Positions 52,236 through 60,865 of a stretch of DNA of 64,000 nt are shown in pieces. The first letter of the stretch is position 1; each line of letters opens with the position of its first letter. Origin of the DNA: JANJUB01 sp964586225 (GTDB lineage Bacteria; Armatimonadota; Fimbriimonadia; Fimbriimonadales; Fimbriimonadaceae); NCBI GenBank assembly GCA_964586225.1, contig CAZPHD010000002.1:124001-188000 (forward strand), read 5' to 3'. Below the pieces are notes generated by a model. The model had not been told where the DNA came from. It did no database searches and worked only from the letters and a program-made list of their open reading frames with translations. The position numbers and the translations under genes are program-made.

Positions 52236-53773
52236 GACTTGTCGGGTAGCACGAGCGTCGGCGTGAGGCTAATCACGACTTGGGAACTGCTGCGCGTCTT
52301 CTTGCGGCGCTTGAAGAGTTCGCCGAAAAGCGGGATCTTGCTGAGGATCGGCACTTGTTCAAGTTGATCAAGCTCCTCGGTGCGGAGCAACCCGCCGATG
52401 ACGATGGTCTCGCCACTCTTGATGCGGAGCGTTGTTTGTGCCTCGCGGGTCGCGATGTCCGGATAGCTCGCTCCGTTGATCTCGGTGGTCTTGACGACGG
52501 TCGAAACCTGCGGATAGATCGCGAGCGTGATTGTGCCGTCGGCCGCGATCGAGGCCGCTACTTGAAGGTAGATGCCGACGCGATACTCCGACGTGCTGTA
52601 GATGGGAATCTTGTTCGCGTCGTAGCCGTCGAACTTGGGCAAGTTGAGCTTGTTGCCAATCAACACGAAGGCACGCTCATTGTCGAGCACCGTCACTTCC
52701 GGCGAAGCAAGCAGCTGAGCTTTGTCCTGGGTTTCGAGCGCGCGAATGGTCGCGCCAAAGTTGAACGGCGTTCGACTGAATCCACCAAAATTGATTCCGC
52801 CGGAACTCGATTCTTGGAAGGTGGTCCCTCCAATGTTCCAAGACACGCCAAGCTCACGCAGGGCGGCATCGTTGACGTCGTGAATCGATACGGAAATCTT
52901 GACTTGGCCGCCCGGCTGATCAAGGGCTTTGATCGCTTCGATCGCGCTCTTGACGACCGACTCCGTGCCGCGGAGGATGACCGTCTTGGACTTGATCGAC
53001 TCGCTTTCCAACACGCCTTGGCTGACGCCGGTCGAACCCGCCGTATCTCGATCGCCTAGGGTGGGGGTCGACGATCCTGGCCCAGCCACAATCGTCAGGC
53101 CCTGCCCTTCGTAGAGCGCCTTCAATGTGGTCGCAAGCTGCGTCGCGTCCTTATAGCTGACCGGCACAACGCGTACGACCTCGACTTCCTTGGGAGCGAC
53201 CACGGGCGGATTGGGAATTTCAACAACGGGGGGCTCCGGCTTGGGAGTTGGGTGAGCCGCTTCCCATTCTTTCGGGTACCCCGCCTTGAGCTTGTCGGCA
53301 TCACCGAACAAGAACGCACCATTCACCTTGAGAAACGCCAGGCCCGAAACCGCGGCAATGTGGCGCACCGCGTCGATCAATCGGACTTGCTTGAGCCGAA
53401 GGGTCATCTTCGCTTCCGATGGCGAGACCAGTACGAGATTGGCCTTCGTCGAGGCGGACAACAGGGCGAGAACTCCGTTTACGTCGGAGTTGGTGCACAC
53501 CACGTCTACGAGCTTATCGTCCATGGTGGGCGCAGCTTTTGGCGCGACGGTCGATCCTGAGGCAACCTTGACCAGATTCGATTTCTGCCCTTCGAACAGC
53601 ATCGCGATGGCACTCGTACCCTCGCTGCTGATTTCGGACTCGAGCACGGGAAGGCTTGGCGCGATCAGACCTGGGCGCGTAAAGACGGCTCGCGGCGTCG
53701 GCCACGGGTCCTCCTTGATCAGGCTCTGGGAAATCGGGCTCGCGAGAGCAACGGCGGCTAAGAGGGTAATCAT
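52232..53773 (-). CDS. pilQ: Secretin (PilQ/GspD family) outer-membrane channel
   Basis: 513 residues with a short signal peptide (MITLLAAVALASPISQ). An STN/N0-type domain (ANLVLVSPSEAKMTLRLKQV) and an N1 domain (VRVVPVSYKDATQLATTLKA) lead to the secretin core: LLASPEVTVLDNERAFVLIG, REAQTTLRIKSGETIVIGGL and VPILSKIPLFGELFKRRKK. It forms the gated pore for the pilus. The N-terminal region is short, with no AMIN domain, so it is nearer to GspD/PilQ of non-proteobacteria. Its presence confirms an outer membrane. Confidence 0.92.
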   Translation of the reverse strand: MITLLAAVALASPISQSLIKEDPWPTPRAVFTRPGLIAPSLPVLESEISSEGTSAIAMLFEGQKSNLVKVASGSTVAPKAAPTMDDKLVDVVCTNSDVNGVLALLSASTKANLVLVSPSEAKMTLRLKQVRLIDAVRHIAAVSGLAFLKVNGAFLFGDADKLKAGYPKEWEAAHPTPKPEPPVVEIPNPPVVAPKEVEVVRVVPVSYKDATQLATTLKALYEGQGLTIVAGPGSSTPTLGDRDTAGSTGVSQGVLESESIKSKTVILRGTESVVKSAIEAIKALDQPGGQVKISVSIHDVNDAALRELGVSWNIGGTTFQESSSGGINFGGFSRTPFNFGATIRALETQDKAQLLASPEVTVLDNERAFVLIGNKLNLPKFDGYDANKIPIYSTSEYRVGIYLQVAASIAADGTITLAIYPQVSTVVKTTEINGASYPDIATREAQTTLRIKSGETIVIGGLLRTEELDQLEQVPILSKIPLFGELFKRRKKTRSSSQVVISLTPTLVLPDKS

Positions 53774-53788
53774 GGGTTCACTTTTGGG

Positions 53789-54379
53789 TCAGGGGAGAGT
53801 CACGCCATCTCCGACGGTGATTTCGAGGGACTTGCCCGAAACTTCGATCACGACGCTGCCTTGCTTGATGGCCTTTACGGTCACATGCCCGTTCAAGACG
53901 GTGCCCACGCGGACCGCCACGTTGGAATGGCCAGCGATTGAAACCAGAGCCAACGATTCGTCGCCGCGGACAATGGCCTCAACGCTGAACCTGATGGCGT
54001 TCGACTCCTTCATCCCGGCGTCCATCGGGTCGACGGGCGGTAGCTGGCCAAAGACCTCGGTTGTGGGCTGGGTTTGCGGTCGCTGCTTGAGCGGATCGGC
54101 TTTCGGCTTTGGGGGTGCCGGCAGTTCCTCCTCGGCGGGGTCTTCTTGGGCCGGGCCGGCCTGAGGATCCAAGTCGGGATGGCTAAAGGGGTCGATCGAC
54201 ACCGCCTCCGCTAAGTCCTTGCCGCGGGAATCGGCATCCGTGGCTGAATCGGTACTGGAAGCAGGAGGAGCGGGTGCTGGTTTCGGCGCACTCGGGAGCG
54301 CACGATAGACCGCCGCACACACCACAACCAGGGCGATGACCGCGAGGACGACTGCTTTACGGGGATCTCCGACCGTCAT
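53789..54379 (-). CDS. PilP/GspC-like periplasmic linker protein
   Basis: 196 residues: one membrane helix at the start (VVLAVIALVVVCAAVYRALP), ~90 residues of Pro/Ala/Asp-rich linker, and a ~75-residue C-terminal beta domain (RFSVEAIVRGDESLALVSIA, GSVVIEVSGKSLEITVGDGV) like the HR domain of GspC and PilP, which contacts the secretin. Sequence alone is weak; the place between pilO and the secretin decides the call. Confidence 0.72.
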   Translation of the reverse strand: MTVGDPRKAVVLAVIALVVVCAAVYRALPSAPKPAPAPPASSTDSATDADSRGKDLAEAVSIDPFSHPDLDPQAGPAQEDPAEEELPAPPKPKADPLKQRPQTQPTTEVFGQLPPVDPMDAGMKESNAIRFSVEAIVRGDESLALVSIAGHSNVAVRVGTVLNGHVTVKAIKQGSVVIEVSGKSLEITVGDGVTLP

Positions 54380-54381
54380 GG

Positions 54382-54945
54382 TTAACCTCTCACCAACACG
54401 CGAAGGTTGATTTGAGCGGTCACGCGGCTCTGCCCCTTCTGGGACTCGCTCCTCGTGAGCTCGATGGTGTCGATTTCAAAGGGGATGGCCGACTTCTCGA
54501 GTGACTTGATGGTCGCGAACACTTCGGGCAGGCGTCCACTCAGGTTCACCCGGGCCGGCACTTGTTGCCAGCCGGCGGCCGGAGTATCGTTGTGATACTT
54601 GCTCAGGTATGGCATGGTCTCGGGGGAGCTTGAATACTCCGCGACCGTGGCACCGTTTTCTTGAGCTGACGCTTCGACTGCGGATTGGAAGTTAAAAACC
54701 GACAGCCGTGGGTCATTCGCTTTCGGCTCTTTAAGGTTCCGTGCAGCCTCGATCTCGCGGTCCATTTGCTCAAGTCCGGCCTTGGTTTGGGCGATTTGAA
54801 CGTCATTGCTTCTGATCGCTTGGAGGCTGAGATACATCCGCAGGAAGCACAACAAGACGACCCCACCCACCGCAACCGCAAGCACGATGATGCCGCGGGA
54901 AAGCAACCCAAGGGTTCGTGCGTCAACCAGGCGCAGGGGCATCAT
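54382..54945 (-). CDS. pilO: PilO-like inner-membrane alignment protein
   Basis: 187 residues: a membrane helix (GIIVLAVAVGGVVLLCFLRM), a coiled coil (IAQTKAGLEQMDREIEAARN) and a small ferredoxin-like domain with VNLSGRLPEVFATIKSLEKS, the PilO/GspM pattern. It forms with PilN a ring that joins PilM to the secretin. It overlaps pilN by 4 bp (ATGA) and precedes the PilP-like gene by 2 bp. Confidence 0.85.
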   Translation of the reverse strand: MMPLRLVDARTLGLLSRGIIVLAVAVGGVVLLCFLRMYLSLQAIRSNDVQIAQTKAGLEQMDREIEAARNLKEPKANDPRLSVFNFQSAVEASAQENGATVAEYSSSPETMPYLSKYHNDTPAAGWQQVPARVNLSGRLPEVFATIKSLEKSAIPFEIDTIELTRSESQKGQSRVTAQINLRVLVRG

Positions 54946-55547
54946 CTTCCTACCCCCGCGACGCGATCCACTTCAAAGGCGACGCCATTCGGTCCAAACT
55001 CTTCGTTGAGCCGCCACTGTTTGAGCACCGCCGACTTCGTGCCCTTGGCGTTCGCCAGGCGCGTCACAAAGTCTCGCGCGACACGATACGACTTAGCGTC
55101 AGCCCGTCCTGACAACTTCATGTCCCCCCCCAGCACCTCAATCTTGATGCTCGAAAAGACCATGTCGGAGTCCGAGGCGTTGAGCACGGTCAGCGTCTGT
55201 TCGAGCAGATTGCTGGAGAATGTCCGAGTGTCGCTGATCATTCTCGAGTCCTCAACAGCAGGTTTCGAAGATTCGACGATTGCCTGTTTGTTGGCAAGAT
55301 TACGCTGAAGGGTTCCAGCTTCGATGGCGAGCGCTGCGGCGCGCTTTCCAAGGTCCCGTTGCATGCGGTAGGCGGTCGGCAGCACCATCAGCGCAAAAAC
55401 GAGGATGCCGACGCCCCAGAACGCTTTCCGAGACATCGCGTCAAGCAGACGCGTACGCTCGATCAGCCGCTCCGACAGGAGGTTAGCCTCGACGTTGATG
55501 GTCCGGGTCTTAGGCTGCGCGCGTCCAGGCGTACTCACGTCCACCAT
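54942..55547 (-). CDS. pilN: PilN-like inner-membrane protein
   Basis: 201 residues. The cytosolic N-terminus TRTINVEANLLSERLIERT corresponds to the 'IN-LLP' tail that PilN inserts into PilM. A membrane helix (AFWGVGILVFALMVLPTAYR), a coiled coil and a ferredoxin-like domain (VFSSIKIEVLGGDMKLSGRA) follow. The start lies 38 bp inside pilM, so translation is coupled. Confidence 0.85.
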   Translation of the reverse strand: MVDVSTPGRAQPKTRTINVEANLLSERLIERTRLLDAMSRKAFWGVGILVFALMVLPTAYRMQRDLGKRAAALAIEAGTLQRNLANKQAIVESSKPAVEDSRMISDTRTFSSNLLEQTLTVLNASDSDMVFSSIKIEVLGGDMKLSGRADAKSYRVARDFVTRLANAKGTKSAVLKQWRLNEEFGPNGVAFEVDRVAGVGR

Positions 55548-56691
55548 CGGTTTCCCCCTTGCCTACGGCTTGTCCTTGAAGTCCCGAAAGGGCAAGGCCA
55601 ATGACGACAGTGTAGGCCTCCTGTCGTCGAGTGATCGAATGAAACGAGTCGCGATCGAACTTGCCGATCAGGCCGGCTAAGGGCCGGGCCCGCTCAACGC
55701 GCAGTTCGAGGGCGCTGTGCAGATATTCCGTCATGCCCTTCAGGCTCGCCAGGCCACCGCAGATTAGCGCGTGGTCGAGAATGCCGGCATAGCTTCGCTC
55801 GGGATGCAGTGACCGGAAGTAGCGAAGTAGCCGCATGAACTCTCGCGTCAGCTTCTCCATTTCGCTGTCGACATACACAAACGTGGGTTTGCCGCCGACT
55901 AGAATCTTCAGGATGCCATCGGTCCACAGCTCAGCCTCACTGGAGGCCAGCGCGGTTTCTGCCTCTTGGGCAGAGATGCCGACCTCGGAGGAGACTTTTT
56001 TGATCAGGCCCGCGGAGCCAAATCGAACGCCCCGAATGAACTGCAGGCGCTGATTTTGAACCACGTACATGTGGGTGTTGTTCATGCCCACATCAATGAT
56101 CGTCAAGGATGCATCGCGCCAAAGCGCACTCTGTTCGCTCAGGCGTCGCTCAACCACACGTAGGATGGCTTGGGCTTCGAGTTCAGCAGCGGCGGGAATC
56201 AGACCCGCGAGCTCGAGCGCCTCGGCTCTCGAGTCGATGATGTCGCGTGGTACGGCGATCACGAGCGATTGACCAAGCCCGCCGTCATCCTGCAAAACTG
56301 GCGGAGTGGCCTCGACATACGCGGTATGGACCGGGAACGGCAAGTGCCGCTTCACTTTGTAGCGCGCTGCATCGCGAAGCTCATCGCTTGGGAGTTCGGG
56401 TAGTTGGACCCAGCGCAGGGCGGCCAAGTTGCTCGGTACCGAAAACACACCCGCGGACGGTCCAACTTCGTGCTTCCTCAAGAACGAACTTAGCGACTTT
56501 GCTAAGCGCCGAGGATCCCGCACAATTCCATTTTCTATCATGCCGTCGCCGACCGGAAAGGCCCCGGCCGTGTGGAGTTCAATTCGGGAAGCTCGCTGCT
56601 GGAGCAGTGCAACATTGACCACGTGCGATCCAATGTCAACTCCGAGGGAAGGCAACTGATCGGTGAGCCGCTTGGGTGAAATCAGATTCAC
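55510..56691 (-). CDS. pilM: Type IV pilus actin-like protein PilM
   Basis: 393 residues from a GTG start that overlaps the HD-GYP stop by 1 base. The actin/FtsA-like ATPase fold shows phosphate-1 SLGVDIGSHVVNVALL, then SVPSNLAALRWVQLPELPSD, IIDVGMNNTHMYVV (phosphate-2) and ALICGGLASLKGM (adenosine motif). PilM sits under the membrane, binds PilN and links to PilB. It is the first structural gene of the pil operon. Confidence 0.93.
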   Translation of the reverse strand: MNLISPKRLTDQLPSLGVDIGSHVVNVALLQQRASRIELHTAGAFPVGDGMIENGIVRDPRRLAKSLSSFLRKHEVGPSAGVFSVPSNLAALRWVQLPELPSDELRDAARYKVKRHLPFPVHTAYVEATPPVLQDDGGLGQSLVIAVPRDIIDSRAEALELAGLIPAAAELEAQAILRVVERRLSEQSALWRDASLTIIDVGMNNTHMYVVQNQRLQFIRGVRFGSAGLIKKVSSEVGISAQEAETALASSEAELWTDGILKILVGGKPTFVYVDSEMEKLTREFMRLLRYFRSLHPERSYAGILDHALICGGLASLKGMTEYLHSALELRVERARPLAGLIGKFDRDSFHSITRRQEAYTVVIGLALSGLQGQAVGKGETDGGREYAWTRAA

Positions 56692-58358
56692 TAGGCTGCC
56701 TCCTCGGCGGCTTCGTCGTCAGGCGCAGGTTCCCAGAACGTGCGGTACATGTGCCGCATGCGTTCAGAGGGCAGCAGTTCACGGAGCACTTCGACGACCA
56801 CCGGGTCAAACTGAGTACCGGCCCCCTTGCTGAGTTCGGCCTGAACATGAAGAGGATCCATGACGCCACGGTACGGCCTTCGTGAGCTCATGGCATCGAA
56901 GGCGTCGGCGACGCAGACGATGCGGAGCGACAACGGCAGTTCGCCACCCTTCAATCCGTCCGGATATCCCGAACCATCGAGCTTCTCGTGGTGGTTGCGG
57001 ATGATCATCAAGATGCCCTCAGACAGCATCAGTGGGCGACAGATTTCATAGCCGATGACCGGGTGCTCGCGCATCACCATGAACTCCTCATCGGTTAAGC
57101 GAGCCCGCTTGTTGAGGATCGCATCGGGGACACCAATCTTGCCAATGTCGTGGAGGATGGTGCCGATTCGGAGCTCTTCCAAAGCTTCGTTACCAAGACC
57201 CATCTGTTCGCCGATCATCAGGGACAGCTCACTCACGCGTTGCGAGTGGCCACGCGTGTATTCATCGCGAGCTTCCAGCGCGGTTGCCAAGCTCTCCATC
57301 GTTCGAACAAAGGTGGTGCGGCGGCGCTCCTCCATTTGGGCGTTGGAAACGGCTACGGCTAGGAGAGAAGCCATCGCGTGCAGAAGCTCCATGTCTTCGC
57401 TGGGGAACGCTGACGCATTGTTCAGATCCAGGAGCGTCATCACCCCGAGAATCTGTTCGTTGGTTGATGCGCCGGCAACGCCGAAACCACGGGTCACGAG
57501 CGGAACGCAGGCCGCCGCTCGCACGCCGTCCGTCACACCATCGAAGTCAGGATGATCGCCGGACTTGGTCGAAACCGAAACCGCTTGCCCCATTTGAGCA
57601 ACGTATCCCGAGAGGCCCCGGCCAATTTCCATGCGTTCGGGAAATGCGAACTGACCATCGCTGCCAAACGCAGCCTCGGTGATCAACTGCTGGTGCTCGT
57701 CGTCTTCAAAGAGCATCACGTAGCCACAGTTCGCGCGGGTCTCGCGAATAGCCGAACGAAGTGTGCCTGAAATCATCTCACGAAGGTCGCTTGATGCACT
57801 CAGAGTGCTCCCTACTGATAGCACGGTGCTCAAACGCTCATCACGGGCGGAAAGGTGTTCTTCGCGACCTTGGAAGGTGGCCAAAACGACGGCGACCAAG
57901 GTGCCGATACCGACTCCAACCAACCCAATCACCAGGTCGGAATAGGCACGATTGAACATGAACATGAGCGCGACCTGCGCGATGAACATCATCGCGGTGA
58001 ACTTCAGCAACTGACGAACAGAGCGCTCAACCATCGCATGGCTGATGAGAATGGGAATGCTCAGGAGCCAGAGGTTTTGAGTCGCTTGGATACCAAGCGA
58101 CGTGGCACTGATGAGCACGGCATCGCCAGCGCGCAGCAGGGCGAGTTGGCGGGCACCGCGCTGTCGATAGTGTGTGACGTCTCGCAGAATTCGATGCGCG
58201 TACAAGTTGGCGCCAGCGAGTAGAGCAAGAACGGCAACGACCATCGGGTCGCCCATACGGTCCCCAAGCAGTGCCGCCGCCGCCAGGATCAGCGCCCATC
58301 GAATCCGAAGGGCAACGCTTTCGGCGGCCAGTCGTGAACTGAGTTGTGAGTTGATCAT
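56691..58358 (-). CDS. Membrane GAF/HD-GYP cyclic di-GMP phosphodiesterase
   Basis: 555 residues. Five or six membrane helices (to ~165) are followed by a GAF domain (~190-345) and an HD-GYP domain (~360-530). The metal site ILHDIGKIGVPDAILNK begins at 401 and the GYP segment HHEKLDGSGYPDG is at 456-468, so catalysis should be intact: hydrolysis of c-di-GMP to pGpG/GMP. The C-terminus is acidic. It is coupled to pilM by a 1-base overlap, so it leads the pil operon and may tune PilB through c-di-GMP. It is divergent from the cyclase-like gene. Confidence 0.93.
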   Translation of the reverse strand: MINSQLSSRLAAESVALRIRWALILAAAALLGDRMGDPMVVAVLALLAGANLYAHRILRDVTHYRQRGARQLALLRAGDAVLISATSLGIQATQNLWLLSIPILISHAMVERSVRQLLKFTAMMFIAQVALMFMFNRAYSDLVIGLVGVGIGTLVAVVLATFQGREEHLSARDERLSTVLSVGSTLSASSDLREMISGTLRSAIRETRANCGYVMLFEDDEHQQLITEAAFGSDGQFAFPERMEIGRGLSGYVAQMGQAVSVSTKSGDHPDFDGVTDGVRAAACVPLVTRGFGVAGASTNEQILGVMTLLDLNNASAFPSEDMELLHAMASLLAVAVSNAQMEERRRTTFVRTMESLATALEARDEYTRGHSQRVSELSLMIGEQMGLGNEALEELRIGTILHDIGKIGVPDAILNKRARLTDEEFMVMREHPVIGYEICRPLMLSEGILMIIRNHHEKLDGSGYPDGLKGGELPLSLRIVCVADAFDAMSSRRPYRGVMDPLHVQAELSKGAGTQFDPVVVEVLRELLPSERMRHMYRTFWEPAPDDEAAEEAA

Positions 58359-58395
58359 GCCAGCAAGCTCTACAGGTCTCCTGCATGGTTTGTAT

Positions 58396-58433
58396 CGGCA
58401 AATCTAACGCATCCCTTGAGGGTCTGTTTGCCG
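58396..58433. repeat. CGGCAAA/TTTGCCG inverted repeat between divergent signalling genes
   Basis: A perfect 7-bp inverted repeat (58396-58402 and 58427-58433) lies in the 127-bp region between the HD-GYP and cyclase-like genes. Centred there, it could be an operator for both. Arms are 24 bp apart, so a looped or two-site regulator would be needed. Confidence 0.35.
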
Positions 58434-58485
58434 TATAGCTGTTGGAAGGTCGCGCTTTAACGCGTTGGTACACTCCCCAAAGACC

Positions 58486-60240
58486 ATGTCGCTTGAAGCG
58501 GAACCCAGTGGAGAAGTACAGCGGCTGGCGATGTATTTTCGCCAGCACCCCGCGGCGTTATCCGACGCACCTGAGGCGATTGCCGATGCTACGGGAGCGT
58601 CTATTGAGACGGTTCGTACGCTTCTCAATGAGCGCCCTCGCGATATCAAGGAGGGTTTTCGCCCCAACACGGATGCGATCCAAGAGTCGCTGCGCACCGT
58701 GGTCCACGGCTTTGACCGCCTACTCAAGTATCCCCTGTTGTTCGTGGGTTTGACCTTTGCGCTGGCGGCGTTGACCCTCTGGTTGATTCCTGGCAGCGCC
58801 TCGCGGTCACCCAACGGAAACGGCATCCAGTTCACCTTTAACCAGGCCCTGCAGGTGGGCGTTGTCGGAATGACCCTGCTGCTTCATATGGCGTGTTACT
58901 TCCGGGTCGGAATGGTGCGCTACGCGCTGATGGGCGCGGGGCTTCTCGCCGGATCGATCTACGTCATCTTCTCAATCAACATTGTCAATCAGCCACGGAT
59001 CCGCGAGGTGGGACTCGGCACCATCCTTGTTCTCCTGGCGCTGGGGTCGCTCGTTCTAGCTGCGGTCTACGCAGGACTTGGAATCGGAGCCTCGTTGCTT
59101 GGTGCCTACCGTCGACTTCGCCGCGAGGAAGCTGCTCGCCATCGGCGAACTCGGCAAGAGCTTCTCCAGCGCCTGTTCGAGGTGGAAGAGGCCCTCGATG
59201 CTTCTTCAGGTCAAGATGCCGAGCAACCGCGTCTTATCGACCTCTTTCGCGGGGTTGCTGACCGGGTGTGGTGGTATGCCGCAGGAGCGGGTTTCGGCTG
59301 GGGACTCGCGTTGGTGATCCTGACCGCGGCGTTTCCCGAGCTGAATCCTGAGCAAAGCAACCGGAGCGCTTCGTTTGTCGGGCCGCTCGTGATGTTGCTG
59401 ATCACGATGGCGACCATGGCCAGCCAGGTTTTTCTTGCCTACCTCACCGGTCGGCCATTGAAGGCGGTCTTGGTGAGTCTGGTGTTTATCCTCGCGTCGT
59501 TGGTCGCCAACATTCTGCCCGTCGGCGACTATGGAGTGGCCTGGATGATCGAGAATAGCCCGTCGGTGATCACCAACATCGTGCTCTTCGCGGTAACGGG
59601 GCTGTTCGCCGGCCTGGGGTCCATGGTAGAAGAGCGGGCTTATGTCGCTCGACGTCGGGGCGCCAATGCTCCCGAAGTGTTGCTTGCCGAGATGATCGAA
59701 ATTCGCCGAATTCTGAACCGCGGCGAACAACATCGATGCGTGATGGTGGTGGATGCGGCTCGAAGCTCCGTGATGAAGTCGAAGAGCGATCCGCTGGTTG
59801 CTGAGTGGAGCTTCCGAGCCTATCAAGAGTTTCTCGCAAGGCAAGTTGAAATGCACCGAGGTCGTATTCACAGCACGGCCGGTGACGGCGCCGTAGCGGC
59901 GTTCGACAATGCCGAAGATGCCTTTGAGTGCGCTCGCGCCATTCAAACCAACATTGTCGAGTTCAATCGAGATGTCAATCGGTTAAAGGATCCGTTCCGG
60001 CTTCGGATCGGATTGCACTGTGGCGTGGTCTCAGGAGAACTCGACGAAGTTCAGTTTGCGGCGGTCATTGATATCGCGGCGCACATTGAAGCCGCATCAC
60101 AGATCGGCGGGATCGCCGTTACCGCATCGATCGCAGATCGCTTACCCGATCATCGGTTTGCAGAACTGAACGAGACCATCGACGAGCAGCGCGTGCTCCT
60201 CGCTCTCAACCCGACCTTGGATCCTGACGATGAGGGTTGA
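58486..60240 (+). CDS. Multi-pass membrane protein with degenerate class III cyclase domain
   Basis: 584 residues from ATG 58486; a TTG at 58465 is less likely. The ~75-residue N-terminus is helical and soluble, residues ~80-390 hold about ten hydrophobic segments, and the C-terminal ~190 residues are a class III nucleotide cyclase fold. Metal-binding Asp residues remain in CVMVVDAARSS and STAGDGAVAAF, but the usual N-x-A-x-R of the catalytic strand reads DIAAHIE (Asn to Asp, Arg to His) and the substrate-selecting Lys is replaced. It is probably a sensor or pseudo-cyclase. TACACT lies 11 bases upstream. It overlaps lipB by 11 bp. Confidence 0.8.
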   Translation: MSLEAEPSGEVQRLAMYFRQHPAALSDAPEAIADATGASIETVRTLLNERPRDIKEGFRPNTDAIQESLRTVVHGFDRLLKYPLLFVGLTFALAALTLWLIPGSASRSPNGNGIQFTFNQALQVGVVGMTLLLHMACYFRVGMVRYALMGAGLLAGSIYVIFSINIVNQPRIREVGLGTILVLLALGSLVLAAVYAGLGIGASLLGAYRRLRREEAARHRRTRQELLQRLFEVEEALDASSGQDAEQPRLIDLFRGVADRVWWYAAGAGFGWGLALVILTAAFPELNPEQSNRSASFVGPLVMLLITMATMASQVFLAYLTGRPLKAVLVSLVFILASLVANILPVGDYGVAWMIENSPSVITNIVLFAVTGLFAGLGSMVEERAYVARRRGANAPEVLLAEMIEIRRILNRGEQHRCVMVVDAARSSVMKSKSDPLVAEWSFRAYQEFLARQVEMHRGRIHSTAGDGAVAAFDNAEDAFECARAIQTNIVEFNRDVNRLKDPFRLRIGLHCGVVSGELDEVQFAAVIDIAAHIEAASQIGGIAVTASIADRLPDHRFAELNETIDEQRVLLALNPTLDPDDEG

Positions 60241-60865
60241 ACGGTGGGGCCGGGTGTCCTATGTCGAGGCCACGCAGCGCCAAGTTGTGCTGAACGATCA
60301 GGTCCAAGCCGGAGCCGAGGACACGCTCGTATTGGTCGAACATCCGCCGGTGTTGACGCTTGGAGCAAACTTTCACGAAGAAAACCTACTCTTATCGGAG
60401 GTTGATTATGAGCGTCGGGGCATTGAGCTTCATCGCACCGATCGCGGTGGTGACGTCACCTACCACGGACCCAAACAGCTCGTGATTTATCCGATCTTTG
60501 ATCTTGGTCGTCATGGCCGGGACTTGCATCGATGGCTTCGCGACCTTGAGGAAACCATGATCGTTGTGTGCCGCGAGTTCGGCATAAAGGCGGAGCGGTT
60601 CCCACCGAACACGGGTGCCTGGGTCGAGGGTCGGAAAATCGCCGCCATCGGCATCAAGGTTCGCCGGTGGGTGTCCATGCACGGTATTGCTTTGAACTGC
60701 GATCTCGACCTGGACGCTTATTCGTTGTTTGTTCCTTGTGGCATCCGAACCCATGGGGTGACGAGCTTGTCCGAGTGCACGGGTCGTCCGGTGTCGACGC
60801 ACGAAGCAGAGCCGGTGGTCATAGCGGCGTTTTCCGAGGTGTTTGGAATCACTCCTCAGGCGTGA
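60230..60865 (+). CDS. lipB: Lipoyl (octanoyl) transferase LipB
   Basis: 211 residues. The family signature RTDRGGDVTYHGPKQLV is present with Lys in place of the common Gly after GP; the catalytic Lys is in GRKIAAIGIKVRRWVSMHGI and the catalytic Cys in LFVPCGI. It moves octanoate from ACP to lipoyl domains of dehydrogenase complexes. lipA is not in the window. It overlaps the cyclase-like gene at the start and the convergent proteasome-alpha-like gene by 17 bp at the end. Confidence 0.94.
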   Translation: MRVERWGRVSYVEATQRQVVLNDQVQAGAEDTLVLVEHPPVLTLGANFHEENLLLSEVDYERRGIELHRTDRGGDVTYHGPKQLVIYPIFDLGRHGRDLHRWLRDLEETMIVVCREFGIKAERFPPNTGAWVEGRKIAAIGIKVRRWVSMHGIALNCDLDLDAYSLFVPCGIRTHGVTSLSECTGRPVSTHEAEPVVIAAFSEVFGITPQA

